Source: Synaphobranchus kaupii (Eukaryota; Chordata; Actinopteri; Anguilliformes; Synaphobranchidae). From it: a stretch of 64,000 nt of DNA. Shown here one piece after another: positions 20,954 to 31,683 of this stretch. The stretch lies in assembly GCA_029718625.1 (NCBI GenBank), contig CM056387.1:34454206-34518205 (forward strand), in the 5' to 3' direction. The position numbers were made by a program, and so were the translations under genes. Within the stretch, counting starts at the first letter, position 1. The number at the start of each line of letters is the position of its first letter. A model generated the notes under the pieces. That model was given only the letters and a program-made list of their open reading frames with translations, searched no databases and was not told the origin of the DNA.

Positions 20954-22482
20954 GGTAAAGAGTTATTCCATCACACAGAAAAACAATAACCTGCTGACCA
21001 CCAAGCCATTGTAAGGCAAAACCTTTTTATAATAATCTCTCGGAGTCCTCTTTCTTTAGGGGGGGTTTCCCCTTTCTCTTTTCCTTAAGTTTACATAAAG
21101 ATAGGATAACATTCTCAATTAGCATATGGGTGACAATGTAGTAACCGCTAAATCCCAGCGCACTATGCGGCTCTCCAGGACAACGGTTAAGCTCAGTTAG
21201 TCACCAGTGGCTGCGAGAGTCCATTTTACACAATGCACTAATTGTGTCTGTCGGGTTGGGGGTGGGGGTGGTTGTGGCTTGCGGTATAAAAGGTCCCCCC
21301 ACGCGCGCAGCGGTAAGGACAGGGGCGGCTGTGTGTGTGACGGAGCCTGTGGAGGAACCGCGGTGAATTTCGGTGTTTCCAGGCCTCAGCCAGCCGCGTA
21401 CGCGTACGCTCACCGGGCCAAAGCCGCAAGCTTCAGAAGGAGAGTGGCTGGAGGGCTTCTCCTGGCTGGGAAACTGCTTGGGCAATGAGCTAAGAATTCT
21501 GCATCACAAGGAGCTTTGTGATGTCACGGGATGTTGGTGAAATGCTTGGTGGGAACTGTAGTACGCGCCCTTGACATACTAAGCAGTGCTTAATGAAAGC
21601 AGACGAATTACTGCTGAAGGCCAAATGGCAAACTCCAGTCCTGTTTCATATGAGAATAACATTGCTGTTTATAATATTGCTGTTTATAATAACATTGCCT
21701 TCTTGCTGTTTTCAGCTTCTGTTTGCCGTTCCAGAGTCAGTCATATATAATGGTTAATCAAACGAGTTGTCAAGTGTGTGTGCCTTTTCGGTATGTTGCT
21801 AACTTTTAAACACCTGTGCCAATACTGTCCTCTTGCTTCAGTCTCCCGGGTATAAGGAGGTTTATTACTTCTGAGGTACGCTCGATGTAGAGGCCGTATC
21901 CGGGCCCAGCGTAATTCCTCTCTCCCTGAACAAGGCCTTTTTTTTGTTTTAATGCTCCAGTGAAACAGGCAGTGCTGAATCGTAGCCTGGTAGCGTAGCC
22001 CCGCCTCCCGCGCCTGGTTTGATTTAACATTGGCCCGGTCCTGCGGTTTAAAGCTGTGGTCACATTCTTGGGCTCGTTAGCAGGAAAGGAGCGGTTTTAC
22101 GGGCCTTAACGGACCTAAGGTTACTGCGCCGATCTGCGTTGGCTCTGTGCGTCTGTGGGGAAGTGCGGGGGGAATGAAACAAGTAAAAGGAAAAAGCTGT
22201 GTGGAATTTTAAGACTCTTACCTGGGGATATGACGGGGATATAATATAATTGGCTCGGAAGCTTGGCCGTTAGCGTTAGCGTCTGTTTGATCTGCAGACG
22301 TGGTGAGTTTCTTGGTCTTTGGGTGGAGGAGGGGGGGTAGTTTGGCCCTGGCTTGTAAGTTTCATGTGAGCTCCCCCCCTCCGTGAAAAGTGGAGAGGAA
22401 ATGGGCTCTGTGGGGACAGGTGGAGAGCAGGTGAACGGGCAGGCATTTGGGTGCAATAATGTTCCGGTGTCCGGACCCGCTA
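20954..22482. other. Non-coding DNA, partly GC-rich
   Basis: No recognised exon. The part at about 21240-21480 is CpG-rich with a consensus TATA box (separate entry). Confidence 0.4.
21285..21293 (+). promoter_or_regulatory. TATA-box match in CpG-rich sequence
   Basis: TATAAAAGG is a strong TATA consensus and is followed by GC- and CpG-rich sequence with GGTAAGG (donor-like) near 21311. No downstream coding exon is recognised, so promoter activity is speculative. Confidence 0.25.
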
Positions 22483-22635
22483 AATATTTACATTACTTTA
22501 TTAGCCAACGCTCTTATCCATATTTCATATCATATTTGTTTTACATAGTAAATCAAGGGTACAACGGCAGTGTCCTACCTGGGAATCGAACCTGCAACCT
22601 TTCGGTTACACGGCCAGTCCCCTTACCCGTTATAT
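22483..22635 (-). mobile_element. tRNA-derived fish SINE copy
   Basis: On the minus strand the tRNA-like part has CGAAAGGTTGCAGGTTCGAT then TCCCAGGTAGGACACTG (B box GGTTCGATTCC), followed by a body and a tail related to AAGAGCG...TAATAAAGTAATG. The tail is at the low-coordinate end. It is the same family as 62511-62722 and 14467-14830. Confidence 0.8.
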
Positions 22636-22785
22636 TCTTATACTGTGCGCAAATGCGTGTCTGTAGTCTGTGTATTTAAAACGTGCTCCTTGCCAGCTTT
22701 GTTTTTGTAACCTGGGGTTTGGGGATTGGATACGATGGGGAAACGATGGCGCTGTGTTTGAATCTTAAAAGTTTCCCTGTGAAAT

Positions 22786-22830
22786 GCACTTTTGTAAGTT
22801 GCTTTGGCTAAAAAGCCTCTGCTAAATGAC
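22786..22830 (+). mobile_element. SINE/LINE tail fragment
   Basis: TTTTGTAAGTTGCTTTGGCT then AAAAAGCCTCTGCTAAATGA is the conserved 3' tail shared by fish SINEs and their partner LINE. It directly abuts the telomeric repeat block. Confidence 0.8.
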
Positions 22831-22881
22831 TAACCCTAACCCTAACCCTAACCCTAACCCTAACCCTAACCCTAACCCTAA
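22831..22881 (+). repeat. Interstitial telomeric repeat (TAACCC)n, 8.5 copies
   Basis: 51 bp of perfect TAACCC, the vertebrate telomere C-strand hexamer, begin immediately after a SINE tail. Perfect identity suggests recent origin or slippage expansion. Confidence 0.97.
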
Positions 22882-22975
22882 GTGCATCCATCGTGTCGGA
22901 TACCCGTTTCCTCTGTTTTCTTCGCCAGGTGAATTTCCCGTGTGTCCCAAACCCAGCGCAGGTTTTTCTGTAGTT

Positions 22976-23032
22976 GTGAGGTCCGTGAAGGCGACGCACC
23001 CTTGTGAGGTCCGTGAAGGCGACGCACCCTCC
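22976..23032 (+). repeat. Two-copy 27-bp duplication
   Basis: Two copies of GTGAGGTCCGTGAAGGCGAC plus GCACCC in tandem. Confidence 0.9.
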
Positions 23033-23236
23033 TGCTCTTAAGCCAGTTCCCTGTGTCTCACAGTTCAGGGTAGAATTGCTGCCTTTGTTTGCCTTGTTGG
23101 TGAAAAAGAATATTGCTTACATCCTGAAAATTGGGCGAGTTTACTGCTGTTCTGATCGCCGCTGATTTGCCCAGACGTATAGCAGACCGGTATAAACCTG
23201 GCATATGAGGCTACTTCAGAAATATCAAGTTTGAGA

Positions 23237-23756
23237 GCCATAGACCCCTGGTATTCAAATCATGGGATGTGTCCCAATATTCTTCACTCCCCACCTCCTT
23301 TCCTCCACTCCCCCACTACCACCACTCTCCTACCCGGAAGTATTTAAAACTGCCTGAACGTTTCGAGTACAAGTACTTGCATGTACAGTATACAATGTAC
23401 CTGACATTGCTGTTTGCTTCGAGACATTAATTAATATGTAAACATTATATGTAATTAAGATGTAATTAGCAACATTAGATTAAAACGCAAAGATCTGTTT
23501 CTGGGGCACGGAGGAGAGGAGGTGGTAGTGGCGGAAAGGAGGGTGCATTACATTCAGGGTGCTGAGTATTGGGATGCACCCCTGGTCCTTGAGGGCCGAG
23601 AACCGCTGGTTTTCCACCCTTCCTTTACCTGGGAGTCAGGTGTGAAGACAGCCTGGCCATTCAGTAGCATTAATTGTTCAGTTAACCTGGGTAAAAAGAA
23701 AACCAGGGCCGGATTTTGGATTAGAGGTCCAGATTTAAATATCCATGCCATAGACC
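23237..23756. mobile_element. Outer DNA transposon interrupted by a second element
   Basis: The 10-bp direct repeat GCCATAGACC occurs at 23237-23246 and 23747-23756, consistent with a hAT-type 8-bp target duplication plus chance matches. The left terminal part CTGGTATTCAAATC (about 23248-23261) and the right terminal part, read outward CATGGATATTTAAATCTGG, are related inverted repeats. The inverted repeat resumes after the inner element (TCCTTGAGGGCCG..CTGGTTTTCC against GGCCCTGGTTTTC). The inner 23264-23583 element therefore sits within its left arm. Confidence 0.75.
23264..23583. mobile_element. About 320-bp MITE, inner element, full-length copy
   Basis: Inverted repeats: the left end GGGATGTGTCCCAATATTC with CCACCTCCTTTCCTCCACT, and the right end read outward GGGGTGCATCCCAATACTC with the complementary purine tract at 23511-23545. 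A truncated relative lies at 2863-2994. The interior is AT-rich and non-coding. The superfamily is not assigned; a 3-bp TGG repeat at the ends may be the target duplication. Confidence 0.75.
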
Positions 23757-23757
23757 A

Positions 23758-24257
23758 NNNNNNNNNNNNNNNNNNNNNNNNNNNNNNNNNNNNNNNNNNN
23801 NNNNNNNNNNNNNNNNNNNNNNNNNNNNNNNNNNNNNNNNNNNNNNNNNNNNNNNNNNNNNNNNNNNNNNNNNNNNNNNNNNNNNNNNNNNNNNNNNNNN
23901 NNNNNNNNNNNNNNNNNNNNNNNNNNNNNNNNNNNNNNNNNNNNNNNNNNNNNNNNNNNNNNNNNNNNNNNNNNNNNNNNNNNNNNNNNNNNNNNNNNNN
24001 NNNNNNNNNNNNNNNNNNNNNNNNNNNNNNNNNNNNNNNNNNNNNNNNNNNNNNNNNNNNNNNNNNNNNNNNNNNNNNNNNNNNNNNNNNNNNNNNNNNN
24101 NNNNNNNNNNNNNNNNNNNNNNNNNNNNNNNNNNNNNNNNNNNNNNNNNNNNNNNNNNNNNNNNNNNNNNNNNNNNNNNNNNNNNNNNNNNNNNNNNNNN
24201 NNNNNNNNNNNNNNNNNNNNNNNNNNNNNNNNNNNNNNNNNNNNNNNNNNNNNNNNN
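23758..24257. other. Assembly gap, exactly 500 N
   Basis: Five hundred undetermined bases, a conventional placeholder length. Translations across it are meaningless. It ends directly at a 19-bp tandem array, which probably caused the break. Confidence 1.
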
Positions 24258-24549
24258 CAGCACAGCTCTATAACTCCAGCACAGCTCTATAACTGCAGCA
24301 CAGCTCTATAACTCCAGCACAGCTCTATAGCTCCAGCACAGCTCTATAACTCCAGCACAGCTCTATAACTCCAGCACAGCTCTATAACTCCAGCACAGCT
24401 CTATAGCTCCAGCACAGCTCTATAACTCCAGCACAGCTCTATAACTGCAGCACAGCTCTATAACTCCAGCACAGCTCTATAGCTCCAGCACAGCTCTATA
24501 ACTCCAGAACAGCTCTATAACTCCAGCACAGCTCTATAGCTCCAGCACA
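24258..24549 (+). repeat. 19-bp minisatellite, about 15 copies, abutting the gap
   Basis: The unit is CAGCACAGCTCTATAACTC, with ATAGCTC and ATAACTG variants. The array is cut by the gap at its left end, so its true length is unknown. Confidence 0.96.
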
Positions 24550-24894
24550 GAAGTAGAAGTGCTTCAAGAAGTCCAATTATAGTAACAGCCGTGTCACAAG
24601 AACACTGGTATACAAAAAAAATTAAATTACAAGAAAATGAGGCAGGCCAGCCGCGCAAGGGGAAATGAATGACGTGAGACAACACGCGCACAGAAGCGTG
24701 CCCAGACACGCCGCTTTACGCTCTGATTTACACCCCTGACACACTCCTAACAGGCAGGCGACAGGCGGAAGAGGAAACATTTTTCGCTGTTTAGAACTTG
24801 GCAAGCGAAGGCAGTTTATGTGCAAATGAGGCATATTTAAATGGTGACAAGCCATCAAGATATGCTGCAGGGAACAAGACAAATTAAAGATACA
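24550..24894. other. Non-coding DNA, nothing recognised
   Basis: Single-copy sequence without exon signals. Confidence 0.4.
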
Positions 24895-25348
24895 CACACC
24901 TACACACTCGCGTACCCCACACACACACACACACACAAATACACTCAGTGGAAGACAGCACAGTGGAGCCTGACAGAGATAAGGCCCCCCCCTGTCCCAG
25001 AGCCCGTACCCCAGAGAGACACACAGACACAGACAGACACACACACACACACACACACATAGTGGAGCCTGACAGAGATAAGCCCCCTACCTGTCCCACA
25101 GAGCCCGTACCCCACACACACACACGCACACGCACGCGCACAAACACACACGCACACACACACACACACACACAGGAGCCTGGCAGAGATAAGGCCCCCC
25201 CTGTCCCACAGAGCCTGTACCCCACACACACACACACGCACACGCACACACACACACACACAGGAGCTGGCAGAGATAAGGCCCCCCCTGTCCCACAGAG
25301 CCTGTACCCCACACACACACACACACACGCACACGCACACGCACACGC

Positions 25349-25381
<33 letters not shown>

Positions 25382-25458
25382 GGAGCCTGGCAGAGATAAG
25401 GCCCCCCCTGTCCCACAGAGCCTGTACCCCACACACACACACACGCACGCGCACACGC

Positions 25459-25520
<62 letters not shown>

Positions 25521-25530
25521 CCTGGCAGAG
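24895..25530 (+). repeat. Composite array: about 46-bp unit alternating with (CA)n
   Basis: Six copies of a unit containing GCAGAGATAAGGCCCCCCCT then GTCCCACAGAGCCTGTACCCC start near 24966, 25064, 25168, 25262, 25383 and 25518. They are separated by (CA)n blocks of different length with CG interruptions. The array probably expanded as unit plus microsatellite, and the microsatellites then varied. Open frames of up to 335 codons here are repeat artefacts. Confidence 0.95.
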
Positions 25531-25983
25531 ATAAGGCCCTCCCTGTCCCACAGAGCCTGTACCCCTCTCCTCTTGTTGCTGTGATGATTAATGTTGTTTT
25601 AAGTTGTAAGGCAGAAGCAACAATGACAGAAACCGGTCGGGACGTGTCCCGCCACACGCGCTCCGCCCCCCCCCCCCCCCCCCCCCCCGCTGCACGCGCT
25701 CCGCTCCGTCGCGCCGAGGGCTCTGGGTCGCTGGCAGGAATGCTGCACTTCCCGCTCGTACCTGGCTCTCGCTGCCACCTGTGTGTGTTTGTGGGGGGGG
25801 GGGGGGTTTTACTCGTTTGCGGTTCCCAGATGACCCTGACAGATCTGTCGCGCCAAGTCAGGGGCCAAAGGTCAACCAGACCTGCGCACACACTGAGAGA
25901 GAGAGACCTTCTCTATTAGCTCTCATCCGAGTCGGTTCTTTAGCTGCGGCGGCGGTGCGTGGCACTCTTCCGGTCGGACTGCA
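25531..25983. other. GC-rich non-coding DNA with C and G runs
   Basis: A C run at about 25666-25688 and a G run at about 25792-25806 flank CpG-rich sequence. No exon is recognised. Confidence 0.4.
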
Positions 25984-27046
25984 ACACGGGGACTCACAGG
26001 GGGGACTCACAGGGGGGACTCACAGATGGGACTCACAGATGGGACTCACAGATGGGACTCACAGGAGGGACTCACACGGGACTCACAGAGAGGACTCACA
26101 GGGGGGACTCACAGGGGGGACTCACAGAGGGGACTCACAGAGGGGACTCACAGGGGGGACTCACAGGGGGGACTCACAGATGGGACTCACAGAGGGGACT
26201 CACAGGGGGGACTCACAGGGGGGACTCACAGAGGGGACTCACAGATGGGACTCACAGAGGGGACTCACAGGGGGACCAGGGGGGACTCACAGAGGGACTC
26301 ACAGGGGGGACTCACAGGGGGGACTCACAGATGGGACTCACAGAGGGGACTCACAGGGGGGACTCACAGAGGGGACTCACAGGGGGGACTCACAGGGGGG
26401 ACTCACAGAGGGGACTCACAGGGGGGACTCACAGAGGGGACTCACAGGGGGGACTCACAGAGGGGACTCACAGGGGGGACTCAGCACAGAGGGACTCACA
26501 GATGGGACTCACAGAGGGGACTCATAGGGGGGACTCACAGGGGGGACTCACACGGGACTCACAGAGGGGACTCACAGGGGGGACTCACAGAGGGGACTCA
26601 CAGGGGGGACTCACATGGGACTCACAGAGGGGACTCACAGATGGGACTCACAGAGGGGACTCATAGGGGGGACTCACAGGGGGGACTCACACGGGACTCA
26701 CAGAGGGGACTCACAGGGGGGACTCACAGAGGGGACTCACAGGGGGGACTCACAGAGGGGACTCACACGGGGGACTCACAGAGGGGACTCACAGATGGGA
26801 CTCACAGAGGGGACTCACACGGGGGACTCACAGAGGGGACTCACATGGGACTCACAGATGGGACTCACAGAGGGACTCACAGAGGGGACTCACACGGGAC
26901 TCACAGGGGGGACTCACAGGGGGGACTCACAGAGGGGACTCACAGAGGGGACTCACAGGGGGGACTCACAGGGGGGACTCACAGGGGGGACTCACACGGG
27001 ACTCACAGAGGGGGACTCACAGAGGGGACTCACAGAGGGGACTCAT
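25984..27046 (+). repeat. 1.06-kb G-rich 14-bp minisatellite, about 75 copies
   Basis: The unit is GGGGGGACTCACAG, with GAGGGG, GATGGG and shorter ACGGG variants. Runs of four to six G recur every 14 bp on the plus strand, separated by about 8 nt. Since 14 is not a multiple of three and the unit has no stops, all three plus frames stay open and give the same 14-residue periodic peptide; this is not evidence of coding. Confidence 0.97.
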
Positions 27047-27939
27047 AGTACGTCCCTGTGCTAAAGTTTCCATTTACCCCGTCAGGGCCGCGTACAAAAC
27101 CTGCTGTAAAAATATTATTAGTGCTATTTTTTTTTTTACACATTTCTTTGATATAGCGAGCTCCAGTATGAATATGCCAATGTGAAAAATGGCAGAATTT
27201 AAAAAAGCACACATTTTTATGGCCGAGCCGACTTCAAACGGAACCGACTCGGTCCAAACCCACCCCTCAAACGCTCTGCAACAGTGACCAGACATAAAAG
27301 CAGACTAACTGAACGTTAGTGAAAACCACAGTGAGCCCCACACTGGGCACTTCAAACTTACTTAAAGCTCAGGAAGCCCCCCCTACCCCTTCTCCCCCAA
27401 AAGGAAAAAAAAGCCTCCAAGGTGCCCTTCAGGGCTGGACAAACAAAAGTGGCCGACTCTCTTTTGAGGGCCCTAAGGCTTTTCTTTGTTCCTCTCCTCA
27501 GTGAGAGACCCCCTTTTCTCTTTCCTTTGCCTCTTGTTCCAATTACATTTTGATGAATTTTTTAATCTCGTTAACCCCCCCCCCCCCCCCCTCCCGCACT
27601 GCGCCATGCCGCTCTGACCACCCCCCCCGCCACTCCAACTCTATAAGCACTATAAAGGCAGGTGCAGGAATGGCTGTGTTGCTATAACGTTTCCAAGGAG
27701 ACGAGATGGACAAGTGCTGTTATTCTCTTCCACCCAGTCAAGCCTTTAAGCCCCCCCCCCCCCCCACACCCCCGATAAAAAGCACATCCTGGCTGGAGCA
27801 CCTGTGACTCCTAGCCCCCAGCTCCCAGCCAGCAGCCTCCAGCCCCCAGCCCCCAGACAGAGCCAGACTACAATAGCCCTCCCTCACTCCACCGGTTAAC
27901 AAGCCAAACACACACCAGGCGCTCTCGCACACACACACA

Positions 27940-27975
<36 letters not shown>

Positions 27976-27985
27976 GCACACACAG

Positions 27986-28016
<31 letters not shown>

Positions 28017-28819
28017 TACGCGCACACCACAATCACATAGCCATAGCACACACGTGTTTCATTTACTTTTTAAATGATCTTATTACGTTTGCGGCGTTCA
28101 CGGACGGACCAATCAGCGGCGGCTCAAAGAGACGGGCGCGAATAAATCAAACAGCAGACCCGGGACCCGGGCAGACACCGCCCCCCCTCACCTATTAGCA
28201 GGCCGTGAAATAAGGACCCACGTAAACGGTCCTCACAAGGTCAAAGTGCGGGTTACACAGCGCGGGAGAACTTAACACAAACAGGATAAAGCGAGGACCT
28301 GTGCGAGAGGCAGGCAAGATTTTAAGAGAGTCTGACGGAAAAAAGTACCACGCTCCGTGACTGAGGACAGGGCGGGGGCGGGGGGGGTATCTGCTCCGAC
28401 GGAGAAACAGATGTGCGGGGCCGCTTTACACGCCCGATAAAAACCCCTGCAAGAGGTGGCGAAAAAAACAAGATCGCTTTTGAAAGTTTGCGAAATGGAT
28501 CCAAGTGCAAAAACACACAGTGGCGTGAGCAGAGCTCAGGGCCGGCTGGAATAATTGAGTGCGTGTGCAGTTCCTACATCGCGGCACACAGCTGGCGGCG
28601 TGGCGCTCTGCCGGGTCGGCGTAGGACGGGCTTCAGGGCGGTACGCAAGAGACTGGGGCACGTCTGAATCCCACATGGAGCGGTTTAATTAAAGGACCTA
28701 ACCCTGCTTTGTTTCAGTAAAATATCCACACACGTTCATAAAACTGAACATGTATAAAGTATGCAATTTAGCCTGGATGCTTTGGCATGCAAAGTGTATT
28801 TGCTGAGTCGATACATACT
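27047..28819. other. Non-coding DNA with C runs and CA/GCAC tract
   Basis: No exon recognised. It includes C runs at about 27577-27592 and 27751-27766, and a microsatellite at about 27930-28025 made of (CA)n, (GCAC)n and (CA)n. A CpG-rich part lies at about 28090-28640. Confidence 0.45.
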
Positions 28820-29462
28820 AATTACATTACAGTCATTTAGCAGACGCTTTTATCCAAACCGACATACAATAAGTGCAAACAGAAAGGTCATCGAAGTAAC
28901 TACAGAACAGATAAGACAAAGCACATCCTTCACATAACGTAGCAGCTACCCCTAGTAATTAACATTGAATGTAGTTCACAGTAAGCTGTGGGTAAATCAG
29001 CGATACTATAATTATATTCTAAATACTATTATAAACTATAACAAACAGTTAGTCAAGAAAACACAGGGAACAAGTACCATGAGAAAAGGTCCTAGATTAG
29101 TCCTATCAGTCAAGGTAGAGTCTGAAGAGGTGTGTCTTCAGGCCGCAACGGAACGCAGGCAGTGTTGGAGTAGAACGTAGGGGAATGGGGAGTTCATTCC
29201 ACCACTGAGCTAGTCGGGACGAGCGAGAGCCGTTGTCACGAAGGGGGGAAAGTGCGAGTCGCCCTGCTGTAGAAGAGCGAAGTGGTCGAGCAGGAACATA
29301 GTTCTGGATTAAGTCCTGCAGGTAGGTGGGGCCTGTCCTATTGGCTGCAGTGTAGGCCAGGGTCAGAACTTTGAACCTGATCCTGGCTGCAACTGTCATC
29401 CAGTGGAGTGACCTCAGCAGGGGGGTGACATGCGAAAATTTCGGAAGGTTGAACACAAGCCG
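28820..29462 (-). mobile_element. L2/CR1-type LINE, 5'-truncated 3' end
   Basis: On the minus strand, 29456-29106 encodes the C-terminal end of a LINE ORF2 polyprotein. Recognisable segments are HVTPLLRSLHW, AARIRFKVLTLAY, GPTYLQDLI and QWWNELPIPLRS, ending FRCGLKTHLFRLYLD then stop. These belong to the region after reverse transcriptase that is common in fish L2/CR1-clade LINEs. An AT-rich 3' UTR follows, then the tail GGATAAAAGCGTCTGCTAAA at about 28832-28852, shared with the SINEs in this window. The reverse-transcriptase core and endonuclease are missing, so it is a dead truncated insertion. Confidence 0.85.
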
Positions 29463-29721
29463 GGCAGAAATAATAGTAATAATAGTTGGTCGTTACCCAG
29501 ATAGGTTAACAGGGACTAATCCACAAGAAAAAGTGTGTGAACACACAAATATGAGAAACACAACACCTTTAATAAAGCAGGTGATGTAGTTCACTCTGTC
29601 CAAGACTAACAGGGCACTCTCATCACCATCAGCTGTGTTCTAACAGCATGTGAGCTGTGGAGTGCTGGACTCCTGTTTGACTGTTTGTCCTGTTGGGCTC
29701 CCCCTGGTTCCTCTGCACACT
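29463..29721. other. Short non-coding interval
   Basis: No gene or repeat recognised. Confidence 0.4.
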
Positions 29722-30135
29722 ACTGTGGCCCCTTAGAGCCCTGTGTCCTCCCTGAACTGTGGCCCCTAGAAACCCTGTGTCCTATCTGCTCAATGTGGCC
29801 CTTAGAGCCCTGTGGCCCCTCTGGACACTGTGGCCCTTAGAGCCCTGTGTCCTCTTTGCTCACTGTGGCCCCTCTCTGCTCACTGTGGCCCTTAGAGCCC
29901 TGTGTCCTCTCTGCTCAATGTGGCCCCTCTCTGCTCACTGTGGCCCGTAGAGCCCTGTGTCCTCTCTGCTCACTGTGGCCCCCCTGCTCACTGTGGCCCT
30001 TAGAGCCCTGTGTCCTCTCTGCTCACTGTGCCCTTAGAGCCCTGTGTCCTCTCTGCTCACTGTGGCCCCTCTCTGCTCACTGTGGTCTTTAGAGCCCTGT
30101 GGCCCCTCTTTGCTCACTGTGGCCCCTTAGAGCAC
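29722..30135 (+). repeat. 33-36-bp irregular minisatellite, about 12 copies
   Basis: Units combine CACTGTGGCCCTTAGAGCCC with TGTGTCCTCTCTGCT, and some have extra CCCCTCTCTGCTCACTGTGG segments. Variable length suggests repeated unequal exchange. Confidence 0.9.
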
Positions 30136-30593
30136 TGCAGCCTCTCTCTCGGCTTCAGGCCCTCACATAACCTGACATCTGGTTTCTCCCATTTGTGTGT
30201 GCGTGTGTGTGTGTGTGTGTGCGCAAGCCCCTGTCAATCTACCATTCGTTTCTGGCTAGATTCAATCCCATAGTGCTGGAAATAAAACCATAAGAGACTA
30301 GAGTATTGGGAAGCACCCCTTCTCTGTCTCAATTTACTCAACAGCCGCACAAGGGCGTCAACTCAGGTGATGACTGCTACCCAAGGCTATCATTTAGAAC
30401 GGGAGCTCAATTCCCCAAAACCTCCTGTCTTCAGTGGGGAGGTCTTCACGGGGTGCGCAGAGACTAAATTAAATAAATACATGGCCACAGGGATCCTCAA
30501 CTACAGCATGAGCCATTTATAACCCCCCCCCCCCACATGTGTTGTGAATAACAGAGCGTTGTTTTCACTTTAGGCTACTTACACGGCAGCTTC
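30136..30593. other. Non-coding DNA with short (GT)n
   Basis: A (GT)n tract lies at about 30196-30222 and a C run at about 30523-30534. The phrase GTATTGGGAAGCACCCCTT at about 30304-30322 resembles the end of the MITE seen at 2863 and 23264, but no partner end is visible. Confidence 0.45.
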
Positions 30594-30707
30594 TGCTAAA
30601 CCTACGAGTTTCCACGAGCTTAAGAATTATGAGTTTCCAGTAGTTTTACAATTACAGTATATGAGTTTCCAGTAGTTTCAGAATTATGAGTTTCCACTCA
30701 TAATTCT
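30594..30707 (+). repeat. GAGTTTCCAGTAGTTT repeats ending in a hairpin
   Basis: Four imperfect units of GAGTTTCCAGTAGTTTCAGA type. The last unit forms a perfect 11-bp stem (30680-30690 with 30697-30707) around a 6-nt TTTCCA loop. Confidence 0.75.
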
Positions 30708-30762
30708 AGAACGATCAGCTTCTGGAATTCCATCATGGGCACAGAGAGAGAGAGAGAAAGTG

Positions 30763-30765
30763 ACA

Positions 30766-30796
<31 letters not shown>

Positions 30797-30800
30797 AACA
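30763..30800 (+). repeat. (ATA)n microsatellite
   Basis: An ATA/TAA repeat with one interruption. A second (TTA)n tract lies at about 31165-31189. Confidence 0.9.
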
Positions 30801-31625
30801 TATTGAATTTATATCATGCTTATCATAATCAGTTCACGAGCCCCCACCTGGGCCATGCACGGCAGCCACAGTCACCTGAACACTCGCCACACATCAGCTG
30901 AGGTGGAGAGGGAAGGAATGAACGGGAACAGACGCTGCAACAGACGTTGGGCGGCGCAGGATAGCGCGGGCGTGCAAGCACGTTCGTAAACAGCAGGCAG
31001 AACCTCTTGGCGCTAGCGTTGTGCCCTCAAGAAAGATCATTCATCAACCTGAGCTTCAGAATTCCGGGAATACACAACAGTCATGAACAGCGGGACAGTG
31101 GGACAGTGGGACAGTGATCCCGGACAAGGGAGAACAGCAGAGAAAATAAACCACAATGACATTTATTAATTATTATTATTATTATTATTGATGGATGTAT
31201 GTGACAAAAGGTGTTATTTTATACGGTAAAAGTTGGACGCAATAGCAATTCTGTCAAATTTTATTTGCATGAGTGAAAAGTAAACCTATAAAACTTGTTC
31301 CAAGTCTATACTACAGCAAACCTGCTTGGCCTGTGTGTTAAGTGACAGCCGTCACCCTATGGCACGAGGGTATATATCGTGTAGCGAAGGCGCGCAGTCC
31401 CCTCTCTCCTGCGGTTAGTGGGAAAAGGTGATTTATGGCCCTGCTGTAAAACTGCGTCGTAGATGATCGCACGCCAACCAAGCAGGCCGTTCAATGTGAA
31501 GCATTCAGCAGCGATTCTCGTCGTGAGATGGCGGCGATATTTTTTATAATGATAATATAATAACGGCGATGAAAAACTCTTCTTGGTCCCATTTCAACTT
31601 TGAGCTCCTGGAATTGCAATAAAAA

Positions 31626-31632
<7 letters not shown>

Positions 31633-31682
<50 letters not shown>
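31633..31682 (+). repeat. (TG)n(AG)n microsatellite
   Basis: A TG tract of about 20 repeats followed directly by five AG repeats. Confidence 0.95.

Positions 31683-31683
<1 letters not shown>

Noticed and set aside
22831..22881. True chromosome end
   Set aside because: The telomeric block is only 51 bp and is embedded in continuous sequence on both sides.
23522..24292. 256-codon plus-strand and 180-codon minus-strand frames
   Set aside because: They run through 500 undetermined bases and have no meaning.
24895..25530. CRISPR-like alternation of conserved repeats and variable spacers
   Set aside because: The spacers are all (CA)n microsatellites, the repeats are GC-rich without hairpin ends, and the host is clearly a vertebrate genome with no cas genes.
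24884..25919. Open frames over 300 codons of Cys-Val or His-Thr repeats
   Set aside because: Translation of (CA)n/(GT)n and the composite array; low complexity on both strands.
25984..27048. Open frames up to 340 codons rich in RGDS-like motifs
   Set aside because: A stop-free 14-bp unit gives the same periodic peptide in all three plus frames. The adhesion-like motif is a by-product of the GGGGACTCA sequence.
29106..29456. 116-codon minus-strand frame as a host gene
   Set aside because: Its content matches the C-terminal end of LINE ORF2 proteins and is followed by a LINE tail.
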